DNA of 38,334 nucleotides from an uncultured Lachnospiraceae bacterium (lineage in GTDB: Bacteria; Bacillota; Clostridia; Lachnospirales; Lachnospiraceae). Shown piece by piece: positions 14,970 to 23,740 of the stretch (position 1 is its first letter; the number at the start of each line of letters is the position of its first letter). The translations under genes and the position numbers were made by a program. Location of the stretch: positions 1-38,334 of the forward strand of contig CAMWJV010000017.1 in NCBI GenBank assembly GCA_947174665.1, written 5' to 3'. The notes beneath the pieces are model-generated. The model was not told the origin of the DNA, searched no databases, and saw only the letters and a program-made list of their open reading frames with translations.

Positions 14970-16873
14970 TATTGCTGAATACAAAAGGTTACATCGTCAA
15001 TGGTTCCCCAGTCATCCGGCTGTCCGTTGATCGTAAAGCCAACTGTTACCACTGCGCCGGCCTCAAGCGTCACGGAAATCTCCGGTGTCTGCCATACGCT
15101 CCATCCCGCATTGGCAAAATCCACGGAATCCAGAATGTTCCCTGCATCATCCTTCACATATAAGGTCATGGAAGAACCGGTGGTATCATCTCCCTGAGAG
15201 TATAGGGACAACAGGTATGTACCCGCAGCATCCACAGTCACAGTCTGCGACGCATCGATTGTAAAGGCATCCGCATTCCAGTAATGGAAGCTGAACTGTC
15301 CCGACTTCGGATATCCATCGTTGTCATTTCTGGAAATTCCCGCCTCCGTATTTTCTCTTGTAATATCCCAACCGTCCACGCCGAGCTCGAAGCTGGAGTT
15401 CACAAGGAGATTTCCCGCAAATTCAATATCCTTGACAGTGGTCTCGCCCGTGTTCAGGTCAGAAACCGCAGTCGCGATTTCGGTCTGATAGGTATCCAGG
15501 GCAGTCTGGGGCGTCATCTCTCCGTTGGAAATTGCGTTTATCATGGCATTGACGGAATTATTCAGGGTTGCAAACCCGTTGATGGAGTTAATTTTGGATA
15601 GTCCCTTACTGTAAATATAAGTGACATTTTCCACGGTTTCCGCATCGTCACACCAGTTCTCAAGCTGGTCTTCCAAGAGGTTGTTCCACTCCTCCTCACT
15701 GTCCGCCAGATCTGTGATCAGGTCATACATCAGGGCAACTTCCTCCGGCTTATCCACGCCGTTTAAGATAATGCGGCAGCCGTTCTCCTTGCCGTAACAG
15801 GAATATTCCTGAGCGGAATTTCCCTTGGGGAAGGGCACCCAGCCCCAGTCATCGCTCATCTTATCCAGATACATGTAGGAGATCCAAAACTCCTCCAGGC
15901 ACATCATGGATGTACCGTTCTGAAAGGAGAGGATCAGGGAATCCCAGTCATCTACGCCATTGTTGAGCGTCCGGTAGTTTACGGTTGTAGTAAAATCCTT
16001 CAGCGCAGTCAGCGCTTCGATCACATGGCTGTCGCTCAGATCAACTGTCATACCTGAATCGGTTTTATTCGCCACATAAGCCTCATTGGAGTACAGGTAG
16101 CACCAGCCGAGATTTTCTCTTGTATTAAATCCGTAAATGTCAATGGTTCCGTCATTGTCCTTATCCACATTTGCATTCTGGGCGACTTCCTTAAATTTGT
16201 CCCAGGTCCACTGGTCATTCTCGTACAGCTCATACAGGTCCGGCAGACCGTATTGATCAAACAATGTCTTGTTCCAGAAGATGCCGTAGCGTATCTCCGG
16301 ATCGGTCAGCAGCAATGTGTAGTTTTTGCCCTTATAGCGGCCTGCCTCTATTACATCTGCACGCCATTTGTAATCGTCAAAGTCAATAACACCCAAATCG
16401 CTGATGGGATAAGCAATACCGCCGTCGATCAGGGTTGGCAGCACAGTCGTGGTGATGGCATAGCCCACATCGCACACCGGGTCACCGGCCAGAACACTGG
16501 TGGTATAGTCGTTTACATAATCATCACCCAGATCTACAAATTCGATAGTACAGTTATAGGTTTTCTCCACATAGGCAATTCTCTCGGACAGTGCCGCATT
16601 TACCGCATTGGACTCCGGGTCAGGGGTCATATCATAGTAGGAGCCGATACGGAATACTCTGCCGCCGAAATCGTACTCCGCGCCGGTGCCCTCCCCATTG
16701 CCGCCGGTCTGAATCTCTCCGCTGTTTTGAACGCTTTCCGTTCCCCCGGAATTTCCTCCCTCCGATTCGTTCCCCGATGTGCCCCGGCTGCCGCAGCCTG
16801 CCAGAGACATCATCATAAGCGCCGCAATCAATGCTGCAGCCACTCCTTTGCTTCTCTTCCAGTTCTTTTTCAT
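14969..16873 (-). CDS. Lipoprotein solute-binding protein of an ABC importer fused to a C-terminal CBM61-like module
   Basis: The ATG at 16873 has an AAAGGAG site and gives 634 residues. The frame stays open upstream, but that part comes from repeat element B. The lipobox is 'SLAGC' (Cys27). A Gly/Ser/Asn-rich spacer leads to a large extracellular sugar-binding domain (about 65-470). It shows 'NAALSERIAYVEKTYNCTIEF', 'WKEV/WDKF'-type helices, 'FWNKTLFDQYGLPDLYEL' and 'NDQWTWDKFKEVAQNANVD', with 'DKDNDGTIDIYGF' resembling a calcium-binding loop. Residues 488-634 are a beta-sandwich module about 58% identical (75 of 130 positions, hand count, no gaps) to the last module of the GH53 galactanase encoded next. 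Binding proteins rarely carry polysaccharide-binding modules. It probably serves the permeases encoded just upstream. Confidence 0.88.
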   Translation of the reverse strand: MKKNWKRSKGVAAALIAALMMMSLAGCGSRGTSGNESEGGNSGGTESVQNSGEIQTGGNGEGTGAEYDFGGRVFRIGSYYDMTPDPESNAVNAALSERIAYVEKTYNCTIEFVDLGDDYVNDYTTSVLAGDPVCDVGYAITTTVLPTLIDGGIAYPISDLGVIDFDDYKWRADVIEAGRYKGKNYTLLLTDPEIRYGIFWNKTLFDQYGLPDLYELYENDQWTWDKFKEVAQNANVDKDNDGTIDIYGFNTRENLGWCYLYSNEAYVANKTDSGMTVDLSDSHVIEALTALKDFTTTVNYRTLNNGVDDWDSLILSFQNGTSMMCLEEFWISYMYLDKMSDDWGWVPFPKGNSAQEYSCYGKENGCRIILNGVDKPEEVALMYDLITDLADSEEEWNNLLEDQLENWCDDAETVENVTYIYSKGLSKINSINGFATLNNSVNAMINAISNGEMTPQTALDTYQTEIATAVSDLNTGETTVKDIEFAGNLLVNSSFELGVDGWDITRENTEAGISRNDNDGYPKSGQFSFHYWNADAFTIDASQTVTVDAAGTYLLSLYSQGDDTTGSSMTLYVKDDAGNILDSVDFANAGWSVWQTPEISVTLEAGAVVTVGFTINGQPDDWGTIDDVTFCIQQ

Positions 16874-16936
16874 AAAATCTCCTTTCCTGCACCTTATGTG
16901 CATATAGAAAATGCAATTATTTGCATTAACCTCCAC

Positions 16937-17071
16937 GCTAACTTCCATGTCGCCGCTCTGCGGTAATTCAAATCCGGATGAAAAATGCCATATTTTCGGC
17001 ATTTTTCTTATGTGTGTAATTTAGGAATTCTTAGGCAGCGTATTATGCTGACTTAGAATTTCTTTACACAC
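16937..17071 (-). repeat. Intergenic multi-hairpin element B
   Basis: Located after the stop of the second permease. The long hairpin has outer arms GTGTGTAA/TTACACAC and a CAGC/GCTG inner stem. The second hairpin is GAAAAATGCC/GGCATTTTTC (16980-17007). A third small one, CCGC/GCGG, lies near 16946-16956 and is followed by the segment CGACATGGAAGTT, which is related to element C. The outer arms differ from those of A and C but remain complementary. Confidence 0.72.
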
Positions 17072-17073
17072 TA

Positions 17074-18036
17074 TTAACCGACAATTCCGGAGCGCTCGAT
17101 TCCCTCCACAAAATACCGCTGACAGAAGACATAGATTGCAACCAGCGGTATGATTGCCAACACTGTTCCCGTATTGTTTATCATGGACACATATCCGGGA
17201 CTGATAAAGCTCATGGAACCGCCGAAGCCCTCATATTGCCTGTACACGTTTGCCGCCAGAGAGCTCAGCGCCGTGGACATCACCTGTGTTCTGTTCAGAT
17301 ACAGGGATGAGTAAAACGAGTCCGTCCACTGCCACACAAACCCGAACAGGAACACAGTCACCATCATGGGCACAGCGCTGGGCACCATGATCCGGACAAA
17401 AGTCCGGAGCTTTCCGCAGCCATCCACAAAGGCCGCCTCCTCCAGTTCCTTTGGCATATTCTTAAAAAACTGCCGCAGCATATATATGTACAGTCCGTTT
17501 CGCACTCCCATGGTAGTTGCCGCCTGTAAGATAAAAGGCCAGTAAGTGTCGATCAGATTGACAGAACTCCCCGTCAACAACTGAAAAATGCCGAATATAT
17601 CAAAAAAACGGTATTTAATAAACAACGGCAGCATGATAACCTGAGGCGGCACGATCATGGTAAAGATCACACACCCAAACAGCAGCTTTTTAAACGGAAA
17701 ACGAAATCTCGCAAAGCCGTAAGCCACAAGCAGACATGACACAAGCTGCAGAAGAGAAACTCCCGCCGACAGCAGCAGTGTCCGCACAAATACAGTTCCG
17801 TAGTTCATGCCGGAAAGCGCCAGCCGATAGTTGCTCCATGTGAAATTCTTTGGAATGTATCTCACACTGGCATCGTAAAGGTCACTCTCACCCATAAAGG
17901 ACACACTGAATTTCAAAAAGAGGGGCTGCAGGATCGTAAAACAGATTCCTATGACGATAACACCCCGCACCAGACTCCAGCCCATGCGCCCTACGCGCGC
18001 CGGAGTGATTCGTTTCCCTGCTCTCATAAATCTCAT
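17074..18036 (-). CDS. Carbohydrate ABC transporter permease (MalG type)
   Basis: Starting at the ATG that has GGAGG 9 bases upstream gives 320 residues. An earlier start would read through repeat element C and is rejected. The protein has about six membrane helices and the cytoplasmic EAA loop 'EEAAFVDGCGKLRTFVRIMVP', which docks the ATPase. A periplasm-side loop between helices 1 and 2 carries 'YIPKNFTWSNYRLAL', as in MalG-type permeases. With the permease encoded just upstream it should form the channel for the CBM-bearing binding protein. No ATPase gene is nearby. Confidence 0.93.
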   Translation of the reverse strand: MRFMRAGKRITPARVGRMGWSLVRGVIVIGICFTILQPLFLKFSVSFMGESDLYDASVRYIPKNFTWSNYRLALSGMNYGTVFVRTLLLSAGVSLLQLVSCLLVAYGFARFRFPFKKLLFGCVIFTMIVPPQVIMLPLFIKYRFFDIFGIFQLLTGSSVNLIDTYWPFILQAATTMGVRNGLYIYMLRQFFKNMPKELEEAAFVDGCGKLRTFVRIMVPSAVPMMVTVFLFGFVWQWTDSFYSSLYLNRTQVMSTALSSLAANVYRQYEGFGGSMSFISPGYVSMINNTGTVLAIIPLVAIYVFCQRYFVEGIERSGIVG

Positions 18037-18052
18037 ATACTCAAACCTCCAT

Positions 18053-18213
18053 GTCGCAGCTCTGCTGCGACTCACAATCCCAAAGCCAACAAGTTGGCTT
18101 ATGAAGAATGCCCGTACAAAGCCGGCTTGCCGGCCGGGCATTCTTCTGCGTGAGACTTTAGAACTTCTTCACGAAGCAGCCCTTGCTGCGAGTGTTAGAA
18201 GTTCTTCTCACGC
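18053..18213 (-). repeat. Intergenic multi-hairpin element C (longest copy)
   Basis: This copy has four hairpins in a row on the minus strand after the stop of the first permease: a long one (GCGTGAGA/TCTCACGC outer arms, GCAGC/GCTGC inner), GAAGAATGCCCG/CGGGCATTCTTC with a nested GCCGG/CCGGC, AAGCCAAC/GTTGGCTT, and GTCGCAG/CTGCGAC. The last ends directly before the ribosome site of the next gene. Translated by chance it gives a spurious N-terminal extension to the next permease. Confidence 0.75.
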
Positions 18214-18215
18214 TA

Positions 18216-19157
18216 TTACCTCTCATCATAATAAAATACATGTCTGGAAATAACGCCTCCCACAACGGCTATAATGACCGCGATACACACAAAATAGATC
18301 CATGCCATGGCGGAACCGTATCCATAATCGATTTCCGTAAAAATGGTGGTGCGTATTTCCGTCATCATTTCATTGCTCTCGCTGGTAAACAGAGCAATTA
18401 CCGTGTACACACTGTTTACCAGTATCAACGAGCTTATCATGGGAAACGTGATCTTCCAGAAATTTTCCCACTGAGTCGCTCCCTCCATGCTGGATGCCTC
18501 ATAGAGGGAGGGTGAAATACCCTGCAGGCCCGCCAGGAAGATCAATATCTGTACGCCGGAGGCGATCACTATATCGTATAATTCGTTGACCGCCGTGGCC
18601 AGTACGGATATCACGGATATGGGGAGCGAGGTATACTCTGCAAGAAAGCTTCTTATGTTCAAAAAGGCCCCCAGGTTTCCGATGGCCGCACTGTCCGTTG
18701 TGCTGTCCAGCGTAGCCACCAGCAGATCCGAATTCTCCAGCGCAAGAATGACTCCGGAAGAAATGATGACCGGCAGAAACAATATACTTCTCGCCGCCGT
18801 TCTCCCGTGAAATTTCTGGTTCAGCAGATTTGCCGCAAAAAAACTGAAGATCAACACCAGCGGCACCTGTAAAAGCATTTGAGAAATGCTGCCCAGGAGC
18901 TGTAAATTAAAATCCGGATCTATGGTAAAAGCACGCAGGTAATTTCCCAGACCCCGGTTTGAAGTCTGTGTCAGAATGTAGCCGTCTCCTGTCACCTGCA
19001 TGTCGCTGAAGCTGAACCGCAGTGACTCTGCAATCAACGGCAGAAAGATGAAAAAAAATCCAACCAGAAACGGCAGAATAAACAACAGCCCTGCCACAGC
19101 ATCTTTTCCGGTCAGAGAAAAGCGCCATTTCCCGTTTCGTCTCCTAAAATATTCCAT
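18216..19157 (-). CDS. Carbohydrate ABC transporter permease (MalF type)
   Basis: The 313-residue protein has a basic N-terminus, about six membrane helices beginning 'GLLFILPFLVGFFFIFLPL', and the EAA loop 'YEASSMEGATQWENFWKITFP'. This is the usual first half of a sugar permease pair. The start ATG lies 4 bases after the stop of the DUF5696 gene with an AAAGGAG ribosome site, so translation is probably coupled. Element C separates it from its partner permease. The substrate is inferred from the operon (galacto-oligosaccharides). Confidence 0.93.
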   Translation of the reverse strand: MEYFRRRNGKWRFSLTGKDAVAGLLFILPFLVGFFFIFLPLIAESLRFSFSDMQVTGDGYILTQTSNRGLGNYLRAFTIDPDFNLQLLGSISQMLLQVPLVLIFSFFAANLLNQKFHGRTAARSILFLPVIISSGVILALENSDLLVATLDSTTDSAAIGNLGAFLNIRSFLAEYTSLPISVISVLATAVNELYDIVIASGVQILIFLAGLQGISPSLYEASSMEGATQWENFWKITFPMISSLILVNSVYTVIALFTSESNEMMTEIRTTIFTEIDYGYGSAMAWIYFVCIAVIIAVVGGVISRHVFYYDER

Positions 19158-19161
19158 GGCC

Positions 19162-21648
19162 TTACTCCTTTCCGCCCGGTGTTACCGTGTAATTCCGGGC
19201 TTCCACCGCAACACCGTCCACTTTCGCCGCTTCATTGCCATAATTGACATAAACCCTTGTTCCGTCCTCGTAAGTCACTCTCACCACATCATCAGTCATA
19301 TAAATATGCTCCGAAATAACAAGGTTCTGCAGCCTCCCCAGTTCACTGTTCATCCGCCTGCAGGTTTCTGCCGCCGTATCCAGCCATGCTCCGTAATTGA
19401 CCGAATACAGCTCGTCATAGTCTGTCTCCTTGAGTACGGAGTTTGCGGCGTATATCCACTTAAAATGAAGTCCCGCCCCGTTCTCCACGCTCTTTAGAAC
19501 CGCTGTTTCGTAATCATCGCTCAGGTTCAGTGCCTCTCCCGCATAGGGAACATATCCGTGGAGAACCATCCCGTAAAAAGGAACTTCCCTGTCTAAAATC
19601 TGATAGCCGTTAGAGAAAAAGGGAAGGTTGATCTCTTCCTTGAGACTGCCCCAGAGATAGGCATTTGCATTATCCCCCAAAAGGGAGAAACCGCTTTGTA
19701 CCGCTCCCTCCAGCGCCGCCCTGTTCTTTTCTTCCGCCATCTGCCGGTCCGTGTAATTGCTTCGATACAGATCGGAATACAGCTCGTAAGAAAGTGTCCC
19801 GATATGGATTCCTGTGATTCTTTTCTTTGTCAGCATCCCGGTAAAATCCGACACGATCTTTTCCGTGTAACAGGGACTGATCAGGTTTGCCAGAGTGCCA
19901 TCCGACTCGCGGCTGGCAATCCCGTACCGGTTCACGGTGGCATTTGTGTTGTCAAAATACTTTGGCGCATAGCGCATGGTACTGTACCCGTCAAAGAGCT
20001 TATCCCTGTACACATACTGGAAATCCGCCGTAAAGTACAGGTCTTTTCCCTCCATATCAGCGAGAAAATTTGCCAGCCCGTAACCCTTTTCCTTCAGCCC
20101 TGACACCACCGAAAGCTTTGTAGCCGCCGTTCCCCGAAGCCCGCCGTTCATCCAGCCGGAATACACCACATTGATATTTTCCACGCCCTGTTCCGCCAAC
20201 TGCCCGGTGATCTCCTTTGCGTTATCGAACGTAGTCACCGCTTCTATGGCGTTATATTTGACTCCGAGAAATGTCTTGTCCTTATCTATTGCTCCGATGT
20301 ATTCCACATAAAAGGGAATCCCTGTCTCCTCCGTCTTTTCCCCCAGTATCCCCTTTTTGATCAGGTAATTCCGATAGCATGCGGCCATGCCGGAATAATC
20401 CGCTTTCTCTCCAGTGAGAAAGGAATACCGTACCATATATTTTCCGCAAAACTCCGGCTCCGAATACAGGTAATAGCTGTTTGCCCCCACAATATCGTCC
20501 AGGGAGGTTTCCCCGTACTGCAGATAGGTAAAAGAGGGGTACACATTGTTGTAGCCTGTGGTTCTCCCTGACACCTCGGCATTGATGGAGGCGTAGGCAT
20601 CTCCCTCCTCGATTATGGCAAAAAGAGACTTATTTCCTTCTTTAATTCCATACACCGGCATACGCACCGTGTTTGCCGGATCTACCTGGCTTTGTACCCA
20701 GTTCATGCACAACATGGTGGCATCCTGCCCATACACACTGGCTTTGTAAGATGAAACGGCGGTCTTTCCGTTGTTGAAGTCAATTAACGCCCCGCTTCCA
20801 TCCGGCACAAAAAGATAGCCGTCATCCGACATGGACGCTCCGAAATAACGAAGCAGATCCATTCCAACCAGATAGTAACCGTCCGTGTCATAGGTCACTT
20901 CCTCCGGATCCACCCAGACCAGCAGATTATCTCCGTCCAGCTCATAGGTCACGGGAACCGTAAACCACTCCTTCTGCGCTCCGCCGCTGCCTTCGTTTTG
21001 CTCGTCCAGCTCATAATCCGCCTCTGTGTAGCCAGCCTCTGCAAAATACTCCGCCAGTTCCTCCTTCAGGTAGTCTTTGACGCCGCCCCGGAGCGTATAT
21101 AAACCTGTATTTTCATCAAAGGAATAATTCCGGTTCAACTTTTTCCTCTGGGCGTCCGACATTTTTTCCTGAAAGAAAAGCATCCTTTCCTCCGCGATCA
21201 CCTCCGGCAGAAGCAGCCTGCTCCCCCCTTCCCCCATGGTATAAGTGACCCTTACACCGTTTTCCAGGTATTCCACCGTAAACTGCCCTTCCGCCACCGC
21301 ATCGCTGTAGCTGTCCATAGTGCTCACCTGAGTGCTTTCATTGATGTAGGTAATGTTGACCTGTGATTTTAGCACTCTCCTGTAATACCCTGAGGAAACG
21401 GCATCCTGATCCGCATCTACGGGGTTGGAAAACCATACCTCCCCGCTCTCTTTGTCCACCACCGCAATTCCGGCCTCCGCCTCGTCAAAGTAAAGCTCCA
21501 GCGAATCGCTCTCCGCCACCTTCTTCATTTCGGAGACGGCTGCATTCGAAATTTCACCGCTGCCGGCACCGGCCCTGACCGGAATCCCGACGAACACGAA
21601 CACTCCGAGAAGAAAGCCCATTGCTGCTCTTTGTATTTGCTTTCTCAT
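19162..21648 (-). CDS. DUF5696-family exported protein, possibly glycosidase-like
   Basis: The 828-residue protein has a signal peptide (hydrophobic core 10-26, likely cut after 'VRAGA') and no lipobox, so it is secreted or wall-associated. The N-terminal third is rich in beta structure ('LELYFDEAEAGIAVVDKESG', 'EVWFSNPVDAD'). The middle has 'YLFVPDGSGALIDFNNGKT' and 'RYSFLTGEKADYSGMAACYRNYL'. The last third alternates strands and helices like a TIM barrel ('NINVVYSGWMNGG', 'LYFTADFQYVYRD', 'HIGTLSYELYSDLY'). It ends in a small beta domain ('VVRVTYEDGTRVYVNYGNEA'). From memory this is the DUF5696 family, which accompanies sugar transporters and YIP1 proteins in Clostridia and Paenibacillus. 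The layout resembles clan-D-like glycosidases, but I cannot name catalytic residues. It lies 14 bases after the YIP1 gene. Confidence 0.8.
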   Translation of the reverse strand: MRKQIQRAAMGFLLGVFVFVGIPVRAGAGSGEISNAAVSEMKKVAESDSLELYFDEAEAGIAVVDKESGEVWFSNPVDADQDAVSSGYYRRVLKSQVNITYINESTQVSTMDSYSDAVAEGQFTVEYLENGVRVTYTMGEGGSRLLLPEVIAEERMLFFQEKMSDAQRKKLNRNYSFDENTGLYTLRGGVKDYLKEELAEYFAEAGYTEADYELDEQNEGSGGAQKEWFTVPVTYELDGDNLLVWVDPEEVTYDTDGYYLVGMDLLRYFGASMSDDGYLFVPDGSGALIDFNNGKTAVSSYKASVYGQDATMLCMNWVQSQVDPANTVRMPVYGIKEGNKSLFAIIEEGDAYASINAEVSGRTTGYNNVYPSFTYLQYGETSLDDIVGANSYYLYSEPEFCGKYMVRYSFLTGEKADYSGMAACYRNYLIKKGILGEKTEETGIPFYVEYIGAIDKDKTFLGVKYNAIEAVTTFDNAKEITGQLAEQGVENINVVYSGWMNGGLRGTAATKLSVVSGLKEKGYGLANFLADMEGKDLYFTADFQYVYRDKLFDGYSTMRYAPKYFDNTNATVNRYGIASRESDGTLANLISPCYTEKIVSDFTGMLTKKRITGIHIGTLSYELYSDLYRSNYTDRQMAEEKNRAALEGAVQSGFSLLGDNANAYLWGSLKEEINLPFFSNGYQILDREVPFYGMVLHGYVPYAGEALNLSDDYETAVLKSVENGAGLHFKWIYAANSVLKETDYDELYSVNYGAWLDTAAETCRRMNSELGRLQNLVISEHIYMTDDVVRVTYEDGTRVYVNYGNEAAKVDGVAVEARNYTVTPGGKE

Positions 21649-21661
21649 CCATCCCCCTCCT

Positions 21662-22282
21662 CTAACGAAACCTGATTTCCTTGTAAATCGTTGTCATAAA
21701 AACAATAATTTCGGAAATCACGTTAAAAAACAGAAGCCCGATAAACATTAAAATGCCCATCCCCAAAACGGTAATAATACAGGTAAAAACATTCTTCCAA
21801 AAACCGTACTCATGAGTCATCATAGTCCCCGCAAACACCAGCACCGCTACCCAGGCGTAAGCGATAAACCCAAACACATAGTAAAAGGTTCCCTCCTCCG
21901 CAGTGATGCAATAGCTCACAAGCACCAGCGGCAAACGTATCAGCACCACCGGAAACAGCGCATAGCCCATGGCAATGATAATATCCTTCATCCGTCCTTT
22001 TCCGTCCATCAATGAGGTTGTGCACCAGTTCGCAACGCACCACAGTCCGAACACCAGAAGCACCGTGAAGGCGTCTATCATCACGTTCACCTTTGACAGC
22101 CGATTGTCGTTAAACAGAAATGCCGTATCCAGTTTTTCCAGCGCAAGAGTGACGATGGTCAGCGCCACAAACGTCAGGGCCGCTGCAAGACTTCCGCGTT
22201 TCTCCCGCTTCAGATCCCAGAAGCCGTCAGCAGGATGAAAAATTACATGAAACACATACTTCAATGATTTTCCATATAACAT
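21662..22282 (-). CDS. YIP1-family integral membrane protein
   Basis: The 206-residue protein begins with a short amphipathic cytoplasmic segment, 'VFHVIFHPADGFWDLKREKRGS', typical of bacterial YIP1-domain proteins. About five to six membrane helices follow, including 'IIIAMGYALFPVVLIRLPLVLV' (read in parts), where the Pro in a buried helix is a family trait. Bacterial YIP1 proteins have no defined biochemical role. Here it is encoded between the NHL protein and DUF5696, overlapping the end of the NHL gene by 22 bases, so its production is coupled to theirs. It may help assemble or anchor the exported partners; that is inference. Confidence 0.85.
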   Translation of the reverse strand: MLYGKSLKYVFHVIFHPADGFWDLKREKRGSLAAALTFVALTIVTLALEKLDTAFLFNDNRLSKVNVMIDAFTVLLVFGLWCVANWCTTSLMDGKGRMKDIIIAMGYALFPVVLIRLPLVLVSYCITAEEGTFYYVFGFIAYAWVAVLVFAGTMMTHEYGFWKNVFTCIITVLGMGILMFIGLLFFNVISEIIVFMTTIYKEIRFR

Positions 22283-23727
22283 CGAACCTCACCTACCCAT
22301 TTCCTTACACGCAGCGCCTTTCTCACCAGCCACACCACAATTAAAAGAACCGCAAGAATTCCAACCGCTTTAGTGAGATACCGCTCCATCATCTCCTTGC
22401 GGTAATAGGAAAAAGCTTTCGTGTAATATTTTTTACTGTTTCCCAGTTCAAAACACTCCATGGCCTCTCTGTAGCTTCCTTCCGTCAGATAAGCCTTGCC
22501 GAGTCCCACATAAGCCAGCTCGCTGTTGGAGTTTCGGCTGAGTACTGCCTGCCATTTTTTCGTTGCCCCATCGGAATCGCCTATACTGTTAAGTCTTATG
22601 GCGTCCAGAAGATTTCTTCCATACTCCGTAATGTCAAACACCAGAATGCTGTTTAGCAGATTATCCAACACATAGACACGGCTTTCATCCTCATTTAACC
22701 CGATGGCCACCGGCTTTTGAAAGTTGCCCTCCTTGATCCCGCTGTGGCCGAAGACAAAAAGGGAAACTCCGTCATTGTCGTAGGCGAAAATCTTGCCGTC
22801 TGTTTGATCCAGAATGAAATAACAGCCATAGTCCGTGGCCGCCACATCCACAAATGAGGACCAGTCCCATCCATAGGTAACAGTTTCCAGATCTCCGATA
22901 ATGGGGTAATTTCCAAGCCGCCGCAGCACATCCGTCCCTGTGGGATTCAGGCGTCTTATGGCATCTGCTCCCGATTCCCTGTCCTCATTGGAAAGGTTAT
23001 TGATAGTGGCGTAGATAAAATTGTCCCGATCCACAAAAATATTGCTGTACTCTGTGGGAACAATGGTTTCCATCCGCTCCTGCTGCGCCTCGCTGGAAAA
23101 ATAATTTTTCCAGATATACTCAAAGGTGCTGACGCTCACTTCCGTGGCCCCCATGAAACCCTGGAACGCACCACTGCTGTCAAACTCCACCAGCCCCATA
23201 TTTATTCCATAGGCAATGACATAAATCCGCCCCGCATTGTCCACCACAACCCTGGTGGGCGAATATTCCTGACTGTCCGCGATCAGTGTAGTCTCAGGTC
23301 TTCCGATCTCTCTTAAGAAAAGACCTTCTTCATCAAATTCCGCCACCCTGCTGTTTCCCGTATCCGCTACATAGATGTGCCCATCCTCTGTGGCAAAAAT
23401 CCCCTGTGGCGCCGAAAGCCCCGTAATCTCAAACCGGATATTCCCCTCCATATCCGTTACCAGCACCCTGGAATTCCCGGTATCGGCAATGTAAAGACAC
23501 CCGTTTCCCACGAACATATCCTGAGGGTAGCTCAGCCTGCTGCCCAATTCCCTGTCCGTGATGGTCTTGCTGTAGAGGTACGAGTGGGGTTCCTTTACTT
23601 CCTCGCCCCAATAATTATAGGAATAGGTATCATAAGGCATGCTTGCCTGCACGGTAATTGCGGGGAGCAGTATAAATGCCGCTGCTATTATTCCCGTCAG
23701 CGCTCTTCGAAAACACTTTTTCCTCAT
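22261..23727 (-). CDS. NHL-repeat beta-propeller protein with TPR-like region and C-terminal membrane anchor
   Basis: The start chosen (ATG with GGGGGAGGAGAG upstream) gives 488 residues; an earlier start would overlap the permease gene. There is a signal peptide (1-28, cut after 'VQA'). A beta-propeller of NHL repeats follows, with the repeated core 'ADTGNSRV' at 81-88 and 121-128 and later degenerate blades ending at 'ESRVYVLDNLLNSILVFDI'. The next 80 residues look like a tetratricopeptide pair ('ELAYVGLGKAYLTEGSYREAME'-type helices). One membrane helix near the end ('VGILAVLLIVVWLV') leaves a basic cytoplasmic tail. The propeller and TPR would thus face outward. NHL propellers bind proteins or ligands; no enzymatic residues are apparent. 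It may be a scaffold for the surface uptake system. Confidence 0.85.
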   Translation of the reverse strand: MRKKCFRRALTGIIAAAFILLPAITVQASMPYDTYSYNYWGEEVKEPHSYLYSKTITDRELGSRLSYPQDMFVGNGCLYIADTGNSRVLVTDMEGNIRFEITGLSAPQGIFATEDGHIYVADTGNSRVAEFDEEGLFLREIGRPETTLIADSQEYSPTRVVVDNAGRIYVIAYGINMGLVEFDSSGAFQGFMGATEVSVSTFEYIWKNYFSSEAQQERMETIVPTEYSNIFVDRDNFIYATINNLSNEDRESGADAIRRLNPTGTDVLRRLGNYPIIGDLETVTYGWDWSSFVDVAATDYGCYFILDQTDGKIFAYDNDGVSLFVFGHSGIKEGNFQKPVAIGLNEDESRVYVLDNLLNSILVFDITEYGRNLLDAIRLNSIGDSDGATKKWQAVLSRNSNSELAYVGLGKAYLTEGSYREAMECFELGNSKKYYTKAFSYYRKEMMERYLTKAVGILAVLLIVVWLVRKALRVRKWVGEVRCYMENH

Positions 23728-23740
23728 TCTCTCCTCCCCC

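Noticed and set aside
16874..17002. N-terminal extension of the CBM-bearing binding protein
   Set aside because: It reads through repeat element B and would bury the lipoprotein signal, which begins properly at the ATG at 16873.
18037..18141. N-terminal extension of the second permease
   Set aside because: These codons come from repeat element C ('FGIVSRSRAATWRF'). The ATG at 18036 has GGAGG at the right distance and starts a normal permease.
14874..18213. Elements A to C as ordinary intrinsic terminators
   Set aside because: None has a T-run on the transcribed strand, and essential operon genes continue downstream of each.
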